From Anisakis pegreffii (taxonomy: Eukaryota; Nematoda; Chromadorea; Rhabditida; Anisakidae), in NCBI GenBank assembly GCA_035041965.1, contig JAPYMA010000516.1, forward strand, positions 24,234 to 88,233: a DNA stretch of 64,000 nt, written 5' to 3'. Below the pieces are notes generated by a model. That model worked only from the letters and a program-made list of their open reading frames with translations. It made no database searches and was not told the DNA's origin. Below, in pieces: positions 1-11,354 of the stretch. The position numbers and the translations under genes are program-made. Position 1 is the stretch's first letter. The number at the start of each line of letters is the position of its first letter.

Positions 1-960
1 TGAGGTAATGGAGTACCCGAACATTAGGAACAGTGGTCTAGAGCGTCTCCAACCGTTCTTATATTCGTAACTAGTATCAATTCTATGGCATCACCTATGC
101 CAAAATTTCTTAACTTAGTTGCTACTGGCCACTAAGGAGGTGGAAACGATATGCGAATGGTTAAGTTTCACGAAGAAGCCTTCAGGTGATTGAATATGGA
201 TTCTAATGGATCACTCCTGGTTTCATGTGTTAAGCACACCAAATAGCGTTCGCTATCGCACTGCAAAGATTAAGCGCTGGATGCGATTTCTAGAAGTAAT
301 ATTTTTGGCTAAAATTTTTCACGAGTTGTTTTTTCAACAAACACGAAACATTTTTTGTTATTGTAATTGGAATCTATGGTAACCGTATTTCTTGCTTCAG
401 TCTGATTCCCGCACTTAACATTAAATAAGTGTCACTGTTTTTGCTCTCTTGAAACGTCTCAGAGCGAATGAAAACAGACTGTTTTATTAGGGAAAGAATG
501 CACTCGCAACTCAGCTGGACCGTGTACGGAGAATGTTGAGAAGCACTAATGTGTACTCACCATTTCTTTCATTTATTTTTCTGACACTTTGTGACACATT
601 TCATGCATTGTTTCATAAGCACTCGAATTGGACACTGCTTGTTCGCTGTGTATACAAGACTCATTCAATCACGATTCAATGATAATTATCGACTAATTCA
701 GTGTTTCTCACGTTTGGAAGCCGCACTATCACGTTGATGGTCTAGCAGGCCTGTAATTACCTTCTTCCCGCTGCGAGCACTCACTATTTCCACGCATAAC
801 TTCAGGAGCTAACCAGAAATCGGTCCAGAAATTCCTCAATGATGTGAAATTACCTGCAAACCTTAAACTTCCCTTAAATTAATCCCACATTTACCTCATC
901 TGAAAAACACTGGGCTAATTTGACGGTTTCGGTGACGTTCGACTCAGAATTACCTTGTGC
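1..960. other. Intergenic, no gene seen
   Basis: AT-rich sequence with stops in all frames. No convincing exon, RNA gene or repeat was recognised. The promoter of the downstream carbonic anhydrase-related gene may lie between here and 1450, but no motif could be defended. Confidence 0.5.
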
Positions 961-1276
961 AAGGGTATAACCAAGAGGGTGGGGCGCAGGAGGCACGCTC
1001 ACCCTTCGATGGAAGATGAAAGAAAGGAGCAAAGCAAGATTGAGGGAGACGGATGGGAAAAGAGAATGAAGGGAGAGAGAAGAAAGAGAGGGAGAAAATG
1101 AAGGGAGAAAACACAGAAGAATTTGTCCTAGTACTCGATACCACAGAATCTGAGATGCTACCTGGAAATTTTTGAAAAAAAAATTGCATCTTAGCTCCTG
1201 TAACCAAAGCCATTTTTTTTGGCTGAGGATTCCTTTCCGCCCATTCCCTCTTGAAAAAAATGCTGGCTACGCCCTT
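961..1276. repeat. MITE-like element with imperfect inverted ends
   Basis: The left end reads AAGGGTATAACCA and the reverse complement of the right end reads AAGGGCGTAGCCA, so the two ends are imperfect inverted copies, each followed inward by a purine-rich stretch containing AAGAGGG. Between them, about 1010-1112 is a nearly pure GA tract. Ends of the form GGGCGTAGCCA followed by a G-rich run are common in invertebrate non-autonomous DNA repeats, which is recollection and not a search result. No target-site duplication was recognised. The long minus-strand ORF across this stretch is a by-product of the purine tract. Confidence 0.4.
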
Positions 1277-1450
1277 GAGCTCACGTACACTCACATGCGA
1301 TTCGCTGGGCATTACTTCTTATCTATTACTGGTAAGACAATCGAGTATTTGAAGGTTATTCACTATCAGCGTAAAGATACCGATGAATCGCCATTTGCTT
1401 GAATGGATTGATGGATAATGCGTAATCAGTGATAGTTTCGCTTCGATAGA

Positions 1451-4400
1451 ATGTTGTTTCTAAAATCAGTTATGGGAAAGATACTGCGACTGTTTGGTAA
1501 TGTGAATATTACTTATGTGTTCTGGTATGCGCTCTTGATCAAATTCGTTGTTGGTGACGATTATCCGTGGACGTACGACAATGACCTTTTCGGTGGTATG
1601 TTCACACTTTTGTACGCCATTTTTAATGGAAGTATCTCAAAGTTGACGAGATGTCAACATCCCAATGACTTGGAACGAACAAAGATGCAACAAATGAGAT
1701 TAGACCAGAAGTGCGTTTTGAAATAGTTTCATAAGCTGAACACTCGAACGGTCATAAAATTATGAGGTTTCGTTTGTCTGCGGATTATTCATTGTTTGCA
1801 TGAATTTCACAAATGATGCTAATAGGAGTCATCCTCGTTCATTAAATTCAGGTCCTGATTTTTGGGGATTATTGGATAAAAAATGGCAAATGTGTTCTAA
1901 GGGCAAAATGCAATCACCAATAAATATCGATCCATCTTCATTACTTTACGATCCGAATTTAAGCGCGATTCGCGTCGATAAATCAACGGTGAGTTTGAAT
2001 GCACATTCTGGATTATGTACAAGTGCTGAAGCATGATTAGTTGGTGGATGGTGCAAGACTTTGCTCGTAACGAAACTAATTAAAGGTAGCATCTGAATTG
2101 ATCAATACCGGTCAAATGCCAAGAGTGAGATTGTTCAATACAAACCGTTGGCCGAGTGTTAATATATCTGGAGGACCGCTCAATCCGTACAGATATCGTA
2201 TGCAACGAATGGATATCCATTTCTCGAGCACCACTGATTTTGGCTCTGAGCATTCGGTTGACTCGAAAAAGTTCCCCATGGAGGTCATTTTGATACACTG
2301 CTTTATTTGCAGCTTTTTCATGTGGACCGTTCCATTCTCATCATTGTTGTGTACTTGATATTATTTTCAAGCCACAAATCTCAAGAATTTGGCCAGACCA
2401 CCGCAAAAATCGTCTTGTCATTGAGAAGTGGGTACTGAATTAGTTAGGGAATCATTCTGAACGTGATCAGCAACCGAACATTGTCAAGGAAAATAGCTGG
2501 TTGATGTGTTCCACCGAACGGTTAAGGTTGATTTATATCGTAGCTTTTATGCCTATTGATAAAAGCAATAGTATTCAGTTCGTGACTAGAACAATTATGA
2601 GAATAAGCTGAAATTGACTCGGACAATGTTCAACGTAGCAATTAGATTGATTTTATTCGTGCGTTGTGAATGTAACGAATAATCATTGTGATGTCAATAA
2701 GATTAACATTCATCAATCTCTTCAGATTCAAATAATTGCATTCAACAGTGACTTATATCGTAATTTTTCAACTGCCGTCGTGTCACCACATGGCATTGCA
2801 GCTTTATCACTTCTCGTTCAGGTGAATCAAGTTCAATTTTGAAACACCGATTGCTTTCTTGCATGACGATGAAAAATGCAAATCGTAAGCCTAATTACTT
2901 TTCTTCGACAATCCAGTGGCATTCAACTCAGCATTGAGATAATTGTTACCTCACTGAAATGTGAACTGATTGGAGCACTGAAAATTTTGTGAAAAGTTCT
3001 GATGTGAATGACATTAATTGAAACGTTGAAAAATTGAAACACTGAAAAAATTGAATGACATTAATGAATGGAGTGTGTTAGCACATTGTGCTCAGCATTT
3101 AATGTTAATTTTCAATTGCAAACATATTGTACTTTCGTTGTCAGATTGAAACGAAACAAATTCAACCAATAAAATATAACTTATCTGCATTAATGAACTC
3201 GTCCTCAAATTTACTAATGAGTGAAAAATCCCTTTCAGATTGGCAAAAAGACCAATGAAGAGTTACTCAAAATAACGATCGCAACAGCTAGTGTACCCTT
3301 TAAAAGTATGTTATCGGTCATTTTTTAGTAAATACAGTGAAACAATGATAAAATGTACATCCCCATTAATTGTAATTTCAGTGCTGAGTTGCCGTTGCTT
3401 AACAGGTTATTTTTTTTAGGGAAAAGAGTTGAACTGATGGAATTAAAACCGTGGAAGATGTTGCCTCATAAAGCTGATTATGTCACCTACGAAGGATCGA
3501 TGACTTCACCAGGGTGTCATGAAACCGTAACATGGATTATCATAAATCATCCCATTTTTATCACCGCTGAAGATGTGAGTTATGTTGAAATGTCATTTAT
3601 TCGTGCATTGATTTCAATTTTGAGCAGTCAATCTTTTCTTTTGTTGTTGCTTGACAGTTCGGCAGACAAGCTGTCCATTTTCTTTCAATCAAACATATTT
3701 TTGATAGTCAGCATTTTTCATTTCACATCATATGTTGACGGATATGTGAGTGTTTTCTCTGAAGCGTATTCAACTAACGATCACTTGTCTGTTCAGATTT
3801 CATGACTGACTTACTCATCAAAATATCTGCGCTTACGTTTTTTGACTAGATTTCATCTCATTTAAGCATTATGCATGTTACTTTTTTTGTTCCATTAACC
3901 ATGGTGATGATTTATGTAAGTACTTTCATGTCGCAACTGAGTATTTTTTGCAGTTGGATACGTGGTCAGTACTGCAGCAAACAACCACTCAAGAGCCTGA
4001 ACCTCGATATATTGCTCCAAACTTTAGAACACTCCAAGATCCTCACGGACGTATTGTAAGGACAAATATAAGGCATCACTTCAAGGTGAATATAGCAATT
4101 GGCTGAAAGCTTTAATAATGCTACAAATCAACTCAATGCTTCACCCAAATTGAGTTTGCTTCGGCTAATTCAGCTACTATTGGTAAGCCGTAAACCACGA
4201 AAAATGATGCTGAATCAAAGACTTGCACGAAATCGTGAATGCACGCAGATTTTACATTCATTTTCATGCGATACAAAATTGAATAAGATCAGCGCATGGA
4301 AGGAAGTTATAAGAAGATGAGAGTAGAATCATAGCTAATAGAGAGGATCACCGTCGTGGGACGACTTATCAGTTTAAATGTTTATAGGAGCATGATGCAG

Positions 4401-4531
4401 AATGTAAGAAACGTTTGAACGATACGTGGTACAGATCGAATCCGAATCGGACCGAAACGATACGGTCAAAAACAATATTTCATCGACGTCGTCATCATGC
4501 TCATCATCATGCTGATTTTGAATTATTGTAG
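1451..4531 (+). CDS. Carbonic anhydrase-related protein, CA10/CA11 type (catalytically inactive)
   Basis: Eight exons join in frame to 357 residues: 1451-1595, 1852-1988, 2086-2283, 2726-2821, 3239-3305, 3420-3574, 3954-4085, 4388-4531. The N-terminus has a hydrophobic stretch (about residues 15-35) that fits a signal peptide, then PDFWGL, GKMQSPINID, VNISGGPLN, FGSEH, VTYEGSMTSPGCHETVTW and NFRTLQDPHGR, which follow human CA10/CA11 block by block. Of the three zinc histidines of active alpha-carbonic anhydrases, two are replaced: the position of H94 is Asp (in RMDIHF) and that of H119 is Gln (in MEIQII); H96 is kept. This matches the acatalytic CARP X/XI group, to which C. elegans cah-1 and cah-2 belong; vertebrate members are secreted neural glycoproteins. 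The last exon is a basic, His-rich tail. A second ATG at 1475 is also possible. Assignment to cah-1 or cah-2 is not possible by eye. Confidence 0.92.
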
Positions 4532-5692
4532 AACTTACAGAATTCATTCTAATATGACACCGTTCTGTAAATATTCACATAAATCAGTATTCAAAGTTCA
4601 TTACGTTGAAAAAATACACAGTGGTGATCCGTTGTAGTGCGCAACACACCGTATTCAACATCGCATTTCGTTTCCTTCTGCAGTCGTGTTAAGTAATCTC
4701 ATCCAGTCTGCTTGTTATGATTAACGTAAAACAACAGACAGTTTCATGAACTGTAAACAATTCAGCGGAATAATATTTCCCTGTTAATTCCTTATTTTTG
4801 ATGCTGTCACAAACCAAAAGGAACGAGTCGAGCGTTTACGATTTTTTTCAAACATTTATTATTCCAGTAGTTGAATTTGGAAATTGGTACATCACTGGTA
4901 AGTGTCTTAGTTGCTGGACAGTCAACGAATATCGTTCGTCTCAACAAAAGCAAATAAGAATATAAGTGAACAACGACAAATCAGTGCATATGTTATTGTA
5001 TTATTCATTGCATATTAGCAGCATTCATAAGCTCAGTTTGGGTCTGGAAACATCGACGAAGATCAGTTCAACATACAATCATTATTCATTACAACAACAA
5101 ATCGGCTCTGTCACCTGAAAGCCACTGCGTAATTAATTGGGAGTGTAGATCTGATTTCGGGACAACTGAATATCCAGTTTCTAAATCAAATTCACACTAT
5201 CGTACTAAAAATGACACTGCTTTCCATTTGTAACATCTTATTGAGCAGTCTGATTATATCAGATTCGACCCATTTTGTGCTTTTCTCACAGAATCCGGAC
5301 GGGATTTCCCCAATTTTGTTGTGATCACAAAAGAACTTCAACAATGATCACGCGCTCAGAAACTTTTCGCCAACGGAGTATAATTACACATGGCAGCGAA
5401 GCGAAAAATCAAATCAAATGTACGAAACCGAACAAATTCCAGTTATACGCACACACATAGACGATACACGACATTTTGCATAAAATTCGAATCATTCACA
5501 ACACTACCATTTTTGCTTTGTTGTCACATAAAGAAGCAACAAATTGAAATATTCACATGTGAATTATAATACATTAAGTGTTGTGCAATATAATCATATG
5601 CTCAAAAGTCACATCAAACTCGCAAAGATCCTTCTGAGAACCCGTCTTTTAAACTTCCATAATTGAGCGAGCGCATTGTTTTCTCTTTCTGA
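4532..5692. other. Convergent intergenic region
   Basis: Lies between the 3' ends of the plus-strand carbonic anhydrase-related gene and the minus-strand kinase, so it should hold both 3' UTRs. No coding exon recognised. Short ORFs such as 5275-5460 lack splice context or family similarity. Confidence 0.5.
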
Positions 5693-8600
5693 TCAAGACT
5701 GCACCATTTCCGATGGAAAATCATGTGACCGTGACATCTCACTAAACTCATCATCGTTCGTATACTCATTTGACTTTCGCTCAAATTTTCTTCTTCTAGA
5801 ATCTATACGGAATATGTTCAACGATGTGGAACCGCGGTTTGAGTTCTCATCGCTGGTTTGTTTTTTCACAGTCAGCGGCCGATAGCGTGACAGAGACGGT
5901 GATATGCCACGTTTAAATGAGGAACTAGATCCGCTACTTTTGCGAGTTATCGTCGATAATCGCTTGAGACTGGCATTCAAGTTTTCACTTGCTGAATCCA
6001 ACGATGAGCAATTAAAAGCTTGTTTGATTGAGTGATTATCGGTTGAATTAACTGATGACTGCTGTATCGATGAATACTGCTGACCAAGTAGTGGTGTCGT
6101 TGCCCGATTTTCACTCGTATACTCCATCTTGAAAACACCTTTCAGAGATTCATCATCAAAACATCTGCAAGAATTTGATTTCATAGCTCGTTTTTATGTT
6201 TAACGATAACAACCATTGGTTTGTTTGCATTCATTACAGACGTCTAACTTACCGCTTCATTTCAGTTTCAAATTGATTTCTGTGGATTTCGCTCCTCCGT
6301 TTTTTTACTATTCTTTGAACATATCTCACAAATATCACTTTCTGAGCGATAATACGAAACAAAATTCTGATCTACTGTGAGAGCGGATCTCAATAATTCC
6401 AGCTTTCATGCATGAATTTTGCTATTCACTTAACGTTTCCTGCGTGAAATCAGATACCTGCTGTCATCCTCAGCTATAGAACAAGAGGCGCCGAATGCGG
6501 AAAGGTTGGACACATCTCTAGAAAATGCTAGTGATTCATTTGCTGAATAGTATTGCGATGTGGTTGTTGTTGTATCCCTTGATAGTTGTCCACCATTGAA
6601 ATATACAAGAAAATCGTTTGATCTCATCGTCTCAGGTTCTTCGGCTCTCTCATAACAATCCAAATGCATCATTTCGGTTGGTGTTGTCACAGAGACGTTA
6701 TCATAGCTGCAATATGAATATGCTTAATGAACTTCGAAACTAATGCTCTCGTTGAATACTGTAATACATGTAAAAACATGATTGCTGTAGAATTTCGATG
6801 AGGTTGAATCGCTTCAGGCCGTAATGAAAACAGATCGGATTACATGCACATTTCTATATCAACTGAACATTTCTTCCGGTGGCGTTGTTGAGTGGTGCAC
6901 AGAATATTCGGAGTATTTATTTTCAATCATTGTCACATGATGGAACACTCAATTTGCAATTTCCTAATCTAATATTTCTCGATTTGAGGATAACTCTGAA
7001 TAATCAAAAAAGTGTTCGTTGAGCGTTAAATCGAATCGGCGATTACTTACTAAAAACTTTAGTCAAACTGATTGCTTCGCTTATATGATGAAAATTTCTT
7101 ACTCTGAAAAGCAACGAAAATTTTGATCGCTTTCTGTGATGCTTTGTTCGAGTGTGCATCTTTGAAGCGTTGGTCTGAAATATTATGTAGAAGTACAGGA
7201 ATTTTCATCAGATATATAATTTTTGCACATATTTTATTTGACTGAATTTTCGGGTAAGTACACTGATGCACAAACAAGCAATCATTTTAACAGCTATTTC
7301 GAGAGGGCATTCAATGACGACTATACGTTTCGTGTGTGATCAACACACAATCTCATAAATAATCGAATAAAAGATGCACAAAATGGCACAACCAGGCAGT
7401 TGTACGTTTGGTGATGGTGTTGAATTACGTACGTGCGATGCACATGTTCAAATTTTAAAACAATTCATCCGCACAATCTCAAAGTTAAAACGGTTATCGT
7501 TCTTAAACTCAACGAGCAATGAGATGACGCAATCGAGAGAATTATCCACTTCTTCTCTCGTCATGCAATTCAATTTCACGGATTTATTACTTCGAAAAAT
7601 TGATGAGCTCTTTCTTTTTCTTACTGAACGCATTCAAGTTCAAATTTCTATTGGGTGAATTGTGTTCTGATCAATATCAAAGTTAATGTGAATGTGAAAA
7701 GGAATAAAAAGCAACAAAAAACAAGGAAGTGTTCGAACTCACGTTCTATTCGAACTGTTATGAATATCCACTGTGATATCAGCTGCACTAGAAGCGCGCC
7801 TAATTCGCTCACAAATATCAATGCTGGCATCAGTTTGTGAATCACTCAGAAATAATTCGTTATCATCTGACGACGGTATCGTTGAGGAAGTACTCCGTTT
7901 CAATTTTCGATTCGTTTTCGACAGTCGTTTACTTAATTTACGATCCAAAACACATTTGAAGGATGCTTCGTGAGTCGCGATTGGCTTACACAGCCAACGA
8001 TGCTGTCGGACCTCGATCAAATCTGCACGGCGTTCCGGTGTTACCACCAAACACCGTCGAATTAAATGCTCACATTCTTAAATTTATTTCTGTTGATTTA
8101 TTCCAGATAAGTTTTGTGAATGATAAGCACTGAAAATCAGCGATTAATACATTGATGTTGCTATGCAATGATTATTTGATAAGTTTTTTGTTCTTTGATT
8201 AAACTCATATTGAACAACTGCAAACATCTGTTCTAGTGAGAGTGCAAACACTTACAATTAGTATTACATTACATCATATGATCACTATTGCATTTCATTA
8301 CATCTAAACTCAATGAGTCGATGACGTAAATGCATCAATAAAAGCAAACTCAAAAATCTGTCATTATTACGTTTACAGCTTTCTGCCATAATTCAATATT
8401 TATGGCCTCCTTCTCCCCATTCCGGCTGAATGAGCAAATGCCATCAAACACACAAAAGCATATGCAGTCAAAATGATGTCAAACCTTCGGAAATGTTTTT
8501 CGGTATCGAAAGTCTTCCGAGACAAATTTGTATTTCATTTCGAAATGGAAGTGCACCAGTCACCATAACGTACAAAACAATGCCTAATGACCAAACAGTG

Positions 8601-10321
8601 GCTTCCATCGGCATATAAGTGGCACGTTTGAACCATTCCGGTGGACAATACGATCGCGTTCCTAAAACTTTTCTAACATAAGCTTCATGGAACGATCAAA
8701 TAGGATTGGAGTACCGATACTGCCAGTTTTTTTTTGCTTGACTGGCAATGCCTATTGCGATGCTGGCAACTAGCAATGTGAAGAAAACAATCAACTGATA
8801 AAATGGCAGTTGAATGGATGAAACAAGCTACCGTAACCTTGGAAACGGCTTGCACGAGTTTTAGAAATAATTGTTGCAGCACCAAAATCCACCAGAATCA
8901 CTTCACCAGTGCGCATATTTATGATTATATTCTCATCCTGAATGTGAATCATCACAAATTCGTTTCACACAACGCTCGCTGAGAAAAGAAAAAACAATAT
9001 GAAATATTAATTGGATTCAGCAAATTCAATACTTTTCCGCCCCATAACCCATCAGATTTTCACACACACACCAATTGATGCAATGACTCACTTTAATATC
9101 GCGGTGCAAAACGCCATGGTCAGCGTATAATGAACAAACGGTATTTACAACTTGCACGAATATCGAACGAGCGATCGTCTCATCAAGACAACCATAAATG
9201 GAAATCAGATCGAATAAATCCATAAACTCTTCCGGTCTTTCCATCACAATCATAAATCCTTTTGAACTGCAAAATTGCAACGCTCAAGTGTTCGTTATTG
9301 CAACTATGATGTATTAGTTGAATGTATCTGCTGTGCAATTTCCAGTATGTTTATGGTTGGTCATTCTTGCCGAAGATTGCAAACTGCCTTGCGAGGAATG
9401 TGATATGAATTCAATTCAACGTGCAGCGTAAAAATGCATTATTGGCCAATTTTGAAAGGCATTAATTTGTTCTGGTGATCGTACTCAGCTTTTCGATAGC
9501 TATATTTAGAAAGCAATTAGCAATCATGTCCCATGAGTCGTGATGGTATTTCTTCTAAAAAAAATGAGATAGAGAGGTTTAGTTTTAGTTCTCGAATGTC
9601 ATTTTGTTTTTGAAGTGTTCCACTGATGTTTTCTTGATGGTGATATCCGTGTAGAAAGATCGCCGGGAGTTTCATTTGAAATGGATCACTTCAAAAGACA
9701 AACTGATACGTTGAGTTTAAGAAGGCTCCATGGCTAGTTAAGCAATTGAAATTTTCGATCATCAACGTCTGATTTTACGTTGTTTTGTTCAAACAATCGG
9801 CTCATATATCAATCAGCTAATTAACTAACTTCGCAAACCAATCAATAAGCCTCACAACACCAGGTGTTCCATTACACATCTCCAAAAGGCATATTTCTGT
9901 TGGAACAAGTTGTTTACAAGTCTATAAAGATAACATCAATCTCATAAGACACTTAACAAAATCATCGATCAATTTCAATTTCACTTTTTGCAATGATGTT
10001 CAATTTGCTCAGAATACAAATGATTTCCTACCAACTCTCATCAAAGCGCTCCGAGCTTTAACATCGTCTGCGAATGAAATGAACATTTGATTCACTCGTT
10101 CCATCAAACACCAATATTTCGTCCACAAAAAAATGCGAAACTACAAGATGTTCAGTGCTAACAAACCGTCGTCCAATCTCGAACGTGTCGATGTTCGACA
10201 AATTTTACGGCCACTGGAGTACCGTCTTCAGTACGTTCAGCTTTATACACAATCCCAAAACCACCACGTCCAATTTCTTCAGAAATCGAATATTGTTTAC
10301 GGAAATTTTTATAACTGTGAG
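5693..10321 (-). CDS. PIM-family serine/threonine kinase (PRK type), 5' end missing
   Basis: Eight exons read in phase on the minus strand: 10321-10167, 9921-9830, 9266-9092, 8937-8838, 8661-8485, 8076-7743, 6706-6458 and 6164-5693 (stop), about 580 residues. Kinase landmarks in order: glycine loop GRGGFG, lysine in VAVKFVE, TEICLLEM, GVVRLIDWF, the proline-containing hinge MERPEE typical of PIM kinases, catalytic loop HRDIKDEN, VDFG, CPPEW (the APE-equivalent), VWSLGIVLY, and CEHLIRRCL near the lobe end. PIM1 has these at the same spacing; C. elegans counterparts are prk-1 and prk-2. After the kinase domain comes a tail of about 290 residues rich in Ser, Asn and Asp, spread over three exons and absent from short vertebrate PIMs. 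The first recognised exon begins inside a codon, so at least one 5' exon with the start codon lies at higher coordinates and was not found. PIM kinases are usually constitutively active cytoplasmic/nuclear enzymes. Confidence 0.93.
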
Positions 10322-10961
10322 CTGAAATTGTTCGATTTGAATGATGGTAGTTGTATGCTCAATCTTTCAATCGAATGATGAACCATTTTAATGGAATACA
10401 TTGAATGAAAAAACTAACGTTTGGTTTGAATCTTCAGAAGTGAAATTTTTGTTTGAAAGACTTCCCATTATATTTGACCCCTCCAGTTTTCAAAATAGGA
10501 ATGAATTTATTGCTAATCAGCATCACTTATCGACCCAGCGCTGAATCGCACAAGACTAAACCAGCTTTAAAACACCCTTAGCGCACTCGTCCTCTGACCA
10601 GGATTTTCTCGGTTAAATATGCCAAAGGTATCCGGGAAAATAAATCTTATAAGATGGTTAAATCATGTATAAATCATGGATCATAATAAATCACATTGCG
10701 GCAAGTATGTCATTAATCATCAGTCATACTGGTAAGACGGCAAATTTGTGACTTCAGAGAGAAATTTATTTGAATGGTCGAACCTTTATCGTGAAGAAAC
10801 GTGACGTTATAAGATATACATAATGTGAGATCCTGAAGTTTTCGGCGAATCATTTCAAATCAGTCGCTCGAATGACAAACAATTATTCTAGAATTGATAT
10901 TTGTGCGATATGACTATCCAAATTCGATTCTTCATTCACACGGCTATAGGATTAAACTGAA
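10322..10961. other. Probable 5' intron or upstream region of the PIM-type kinase
   Basis: Immediately upstream, in kinase orientation, of its first recognised exon. A pyrimidine-rich acceptor ending TTTCAG precedes that exon on the minus strand. No start exon could be picked out. The plus strand carries only short ORFs. Confidence 0.4.
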
Positions 10962-11354
10962 ATGTCGAATGTTTTTCGTATTTCAAACAACCGAATTTTA
11001 AAAAAATTACTTTCTTATGCAGCAAACAACGCAATGCAATATCCTTCACGAAGTTACTGCACACATTTCTCGCTTTCATGTCACCTGCCACAATTTACGA
11101 GTTCACAAAGAGAATGTGCAACAAATTTACGTGGATCGCTTAATGACATTCTAAAAAATTTGTTGAAAATCGATTTTGATCGTTCTCATTGTTCGTATAA
11201 CCAAACGCAGAAAGCAGTCCTAATGGAATACACTAACCAAAAAAAAAACAAATTCAAATTGTTGACTGAGATTGTGAAAGAATGGAAAATAGCCAATTTT
11301 CTCATCATATTCACACGCAAAATACGTTCACATTTATATGGCTTGAATGAATAA
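10962..11354 (+). CDS. Hypothetical 130-residue ORF
   Basis: An uninterrupted ATG-to-stop frame of 130 codons, one of the longest in the window with a genuine ATG. The first 40 residues are rich in Ser, Asn, Arg and Lys with few acidic residues (SRSYCTHF near residue 33), which could act as a mitochondrial presequence. The remainder is Lys/Asn-rich with a C-terminal hydrophobic segment IANFLIIF. No family is recognised. It lies upstream of, and opposite to, the PIM-type kinase, perhaps inside its first intron. AT-rich DNA produces Lys/Asn-rich ORFs by chance, so it may not be a gene. Confidence 0.25.
   Translation: MSNVFRISNNRILKKLLSYAANNAMQYPSRSYCTHFSLSCHLPQFTSSQRECATNLRGSLNDILKNLLKIDFDRSHCSYNQTQKAVLMEYTNQKKNKFKLLTEIVKEWKIANFLIIFTRKIRSHLYGLNE

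Noticed and set aside
950..1312. 120-codon minus-strand ORF
   Set aside because: It is open because the plus strand is a purine tract without stop complements; it lies inside the MITE-like repeat and has no domain.
3382..3405. 24-nt microexon in the carbonic anhydrase-related gene
   Set aside because: The following intron would be only 14 bases. Joining 3305 directly to 3420 is in frame and aligns with human CA10 length.
10133..10378. 81-codon plus-strand ORF
   Set aside because: Antisense of the kinase glycine-loop exon.
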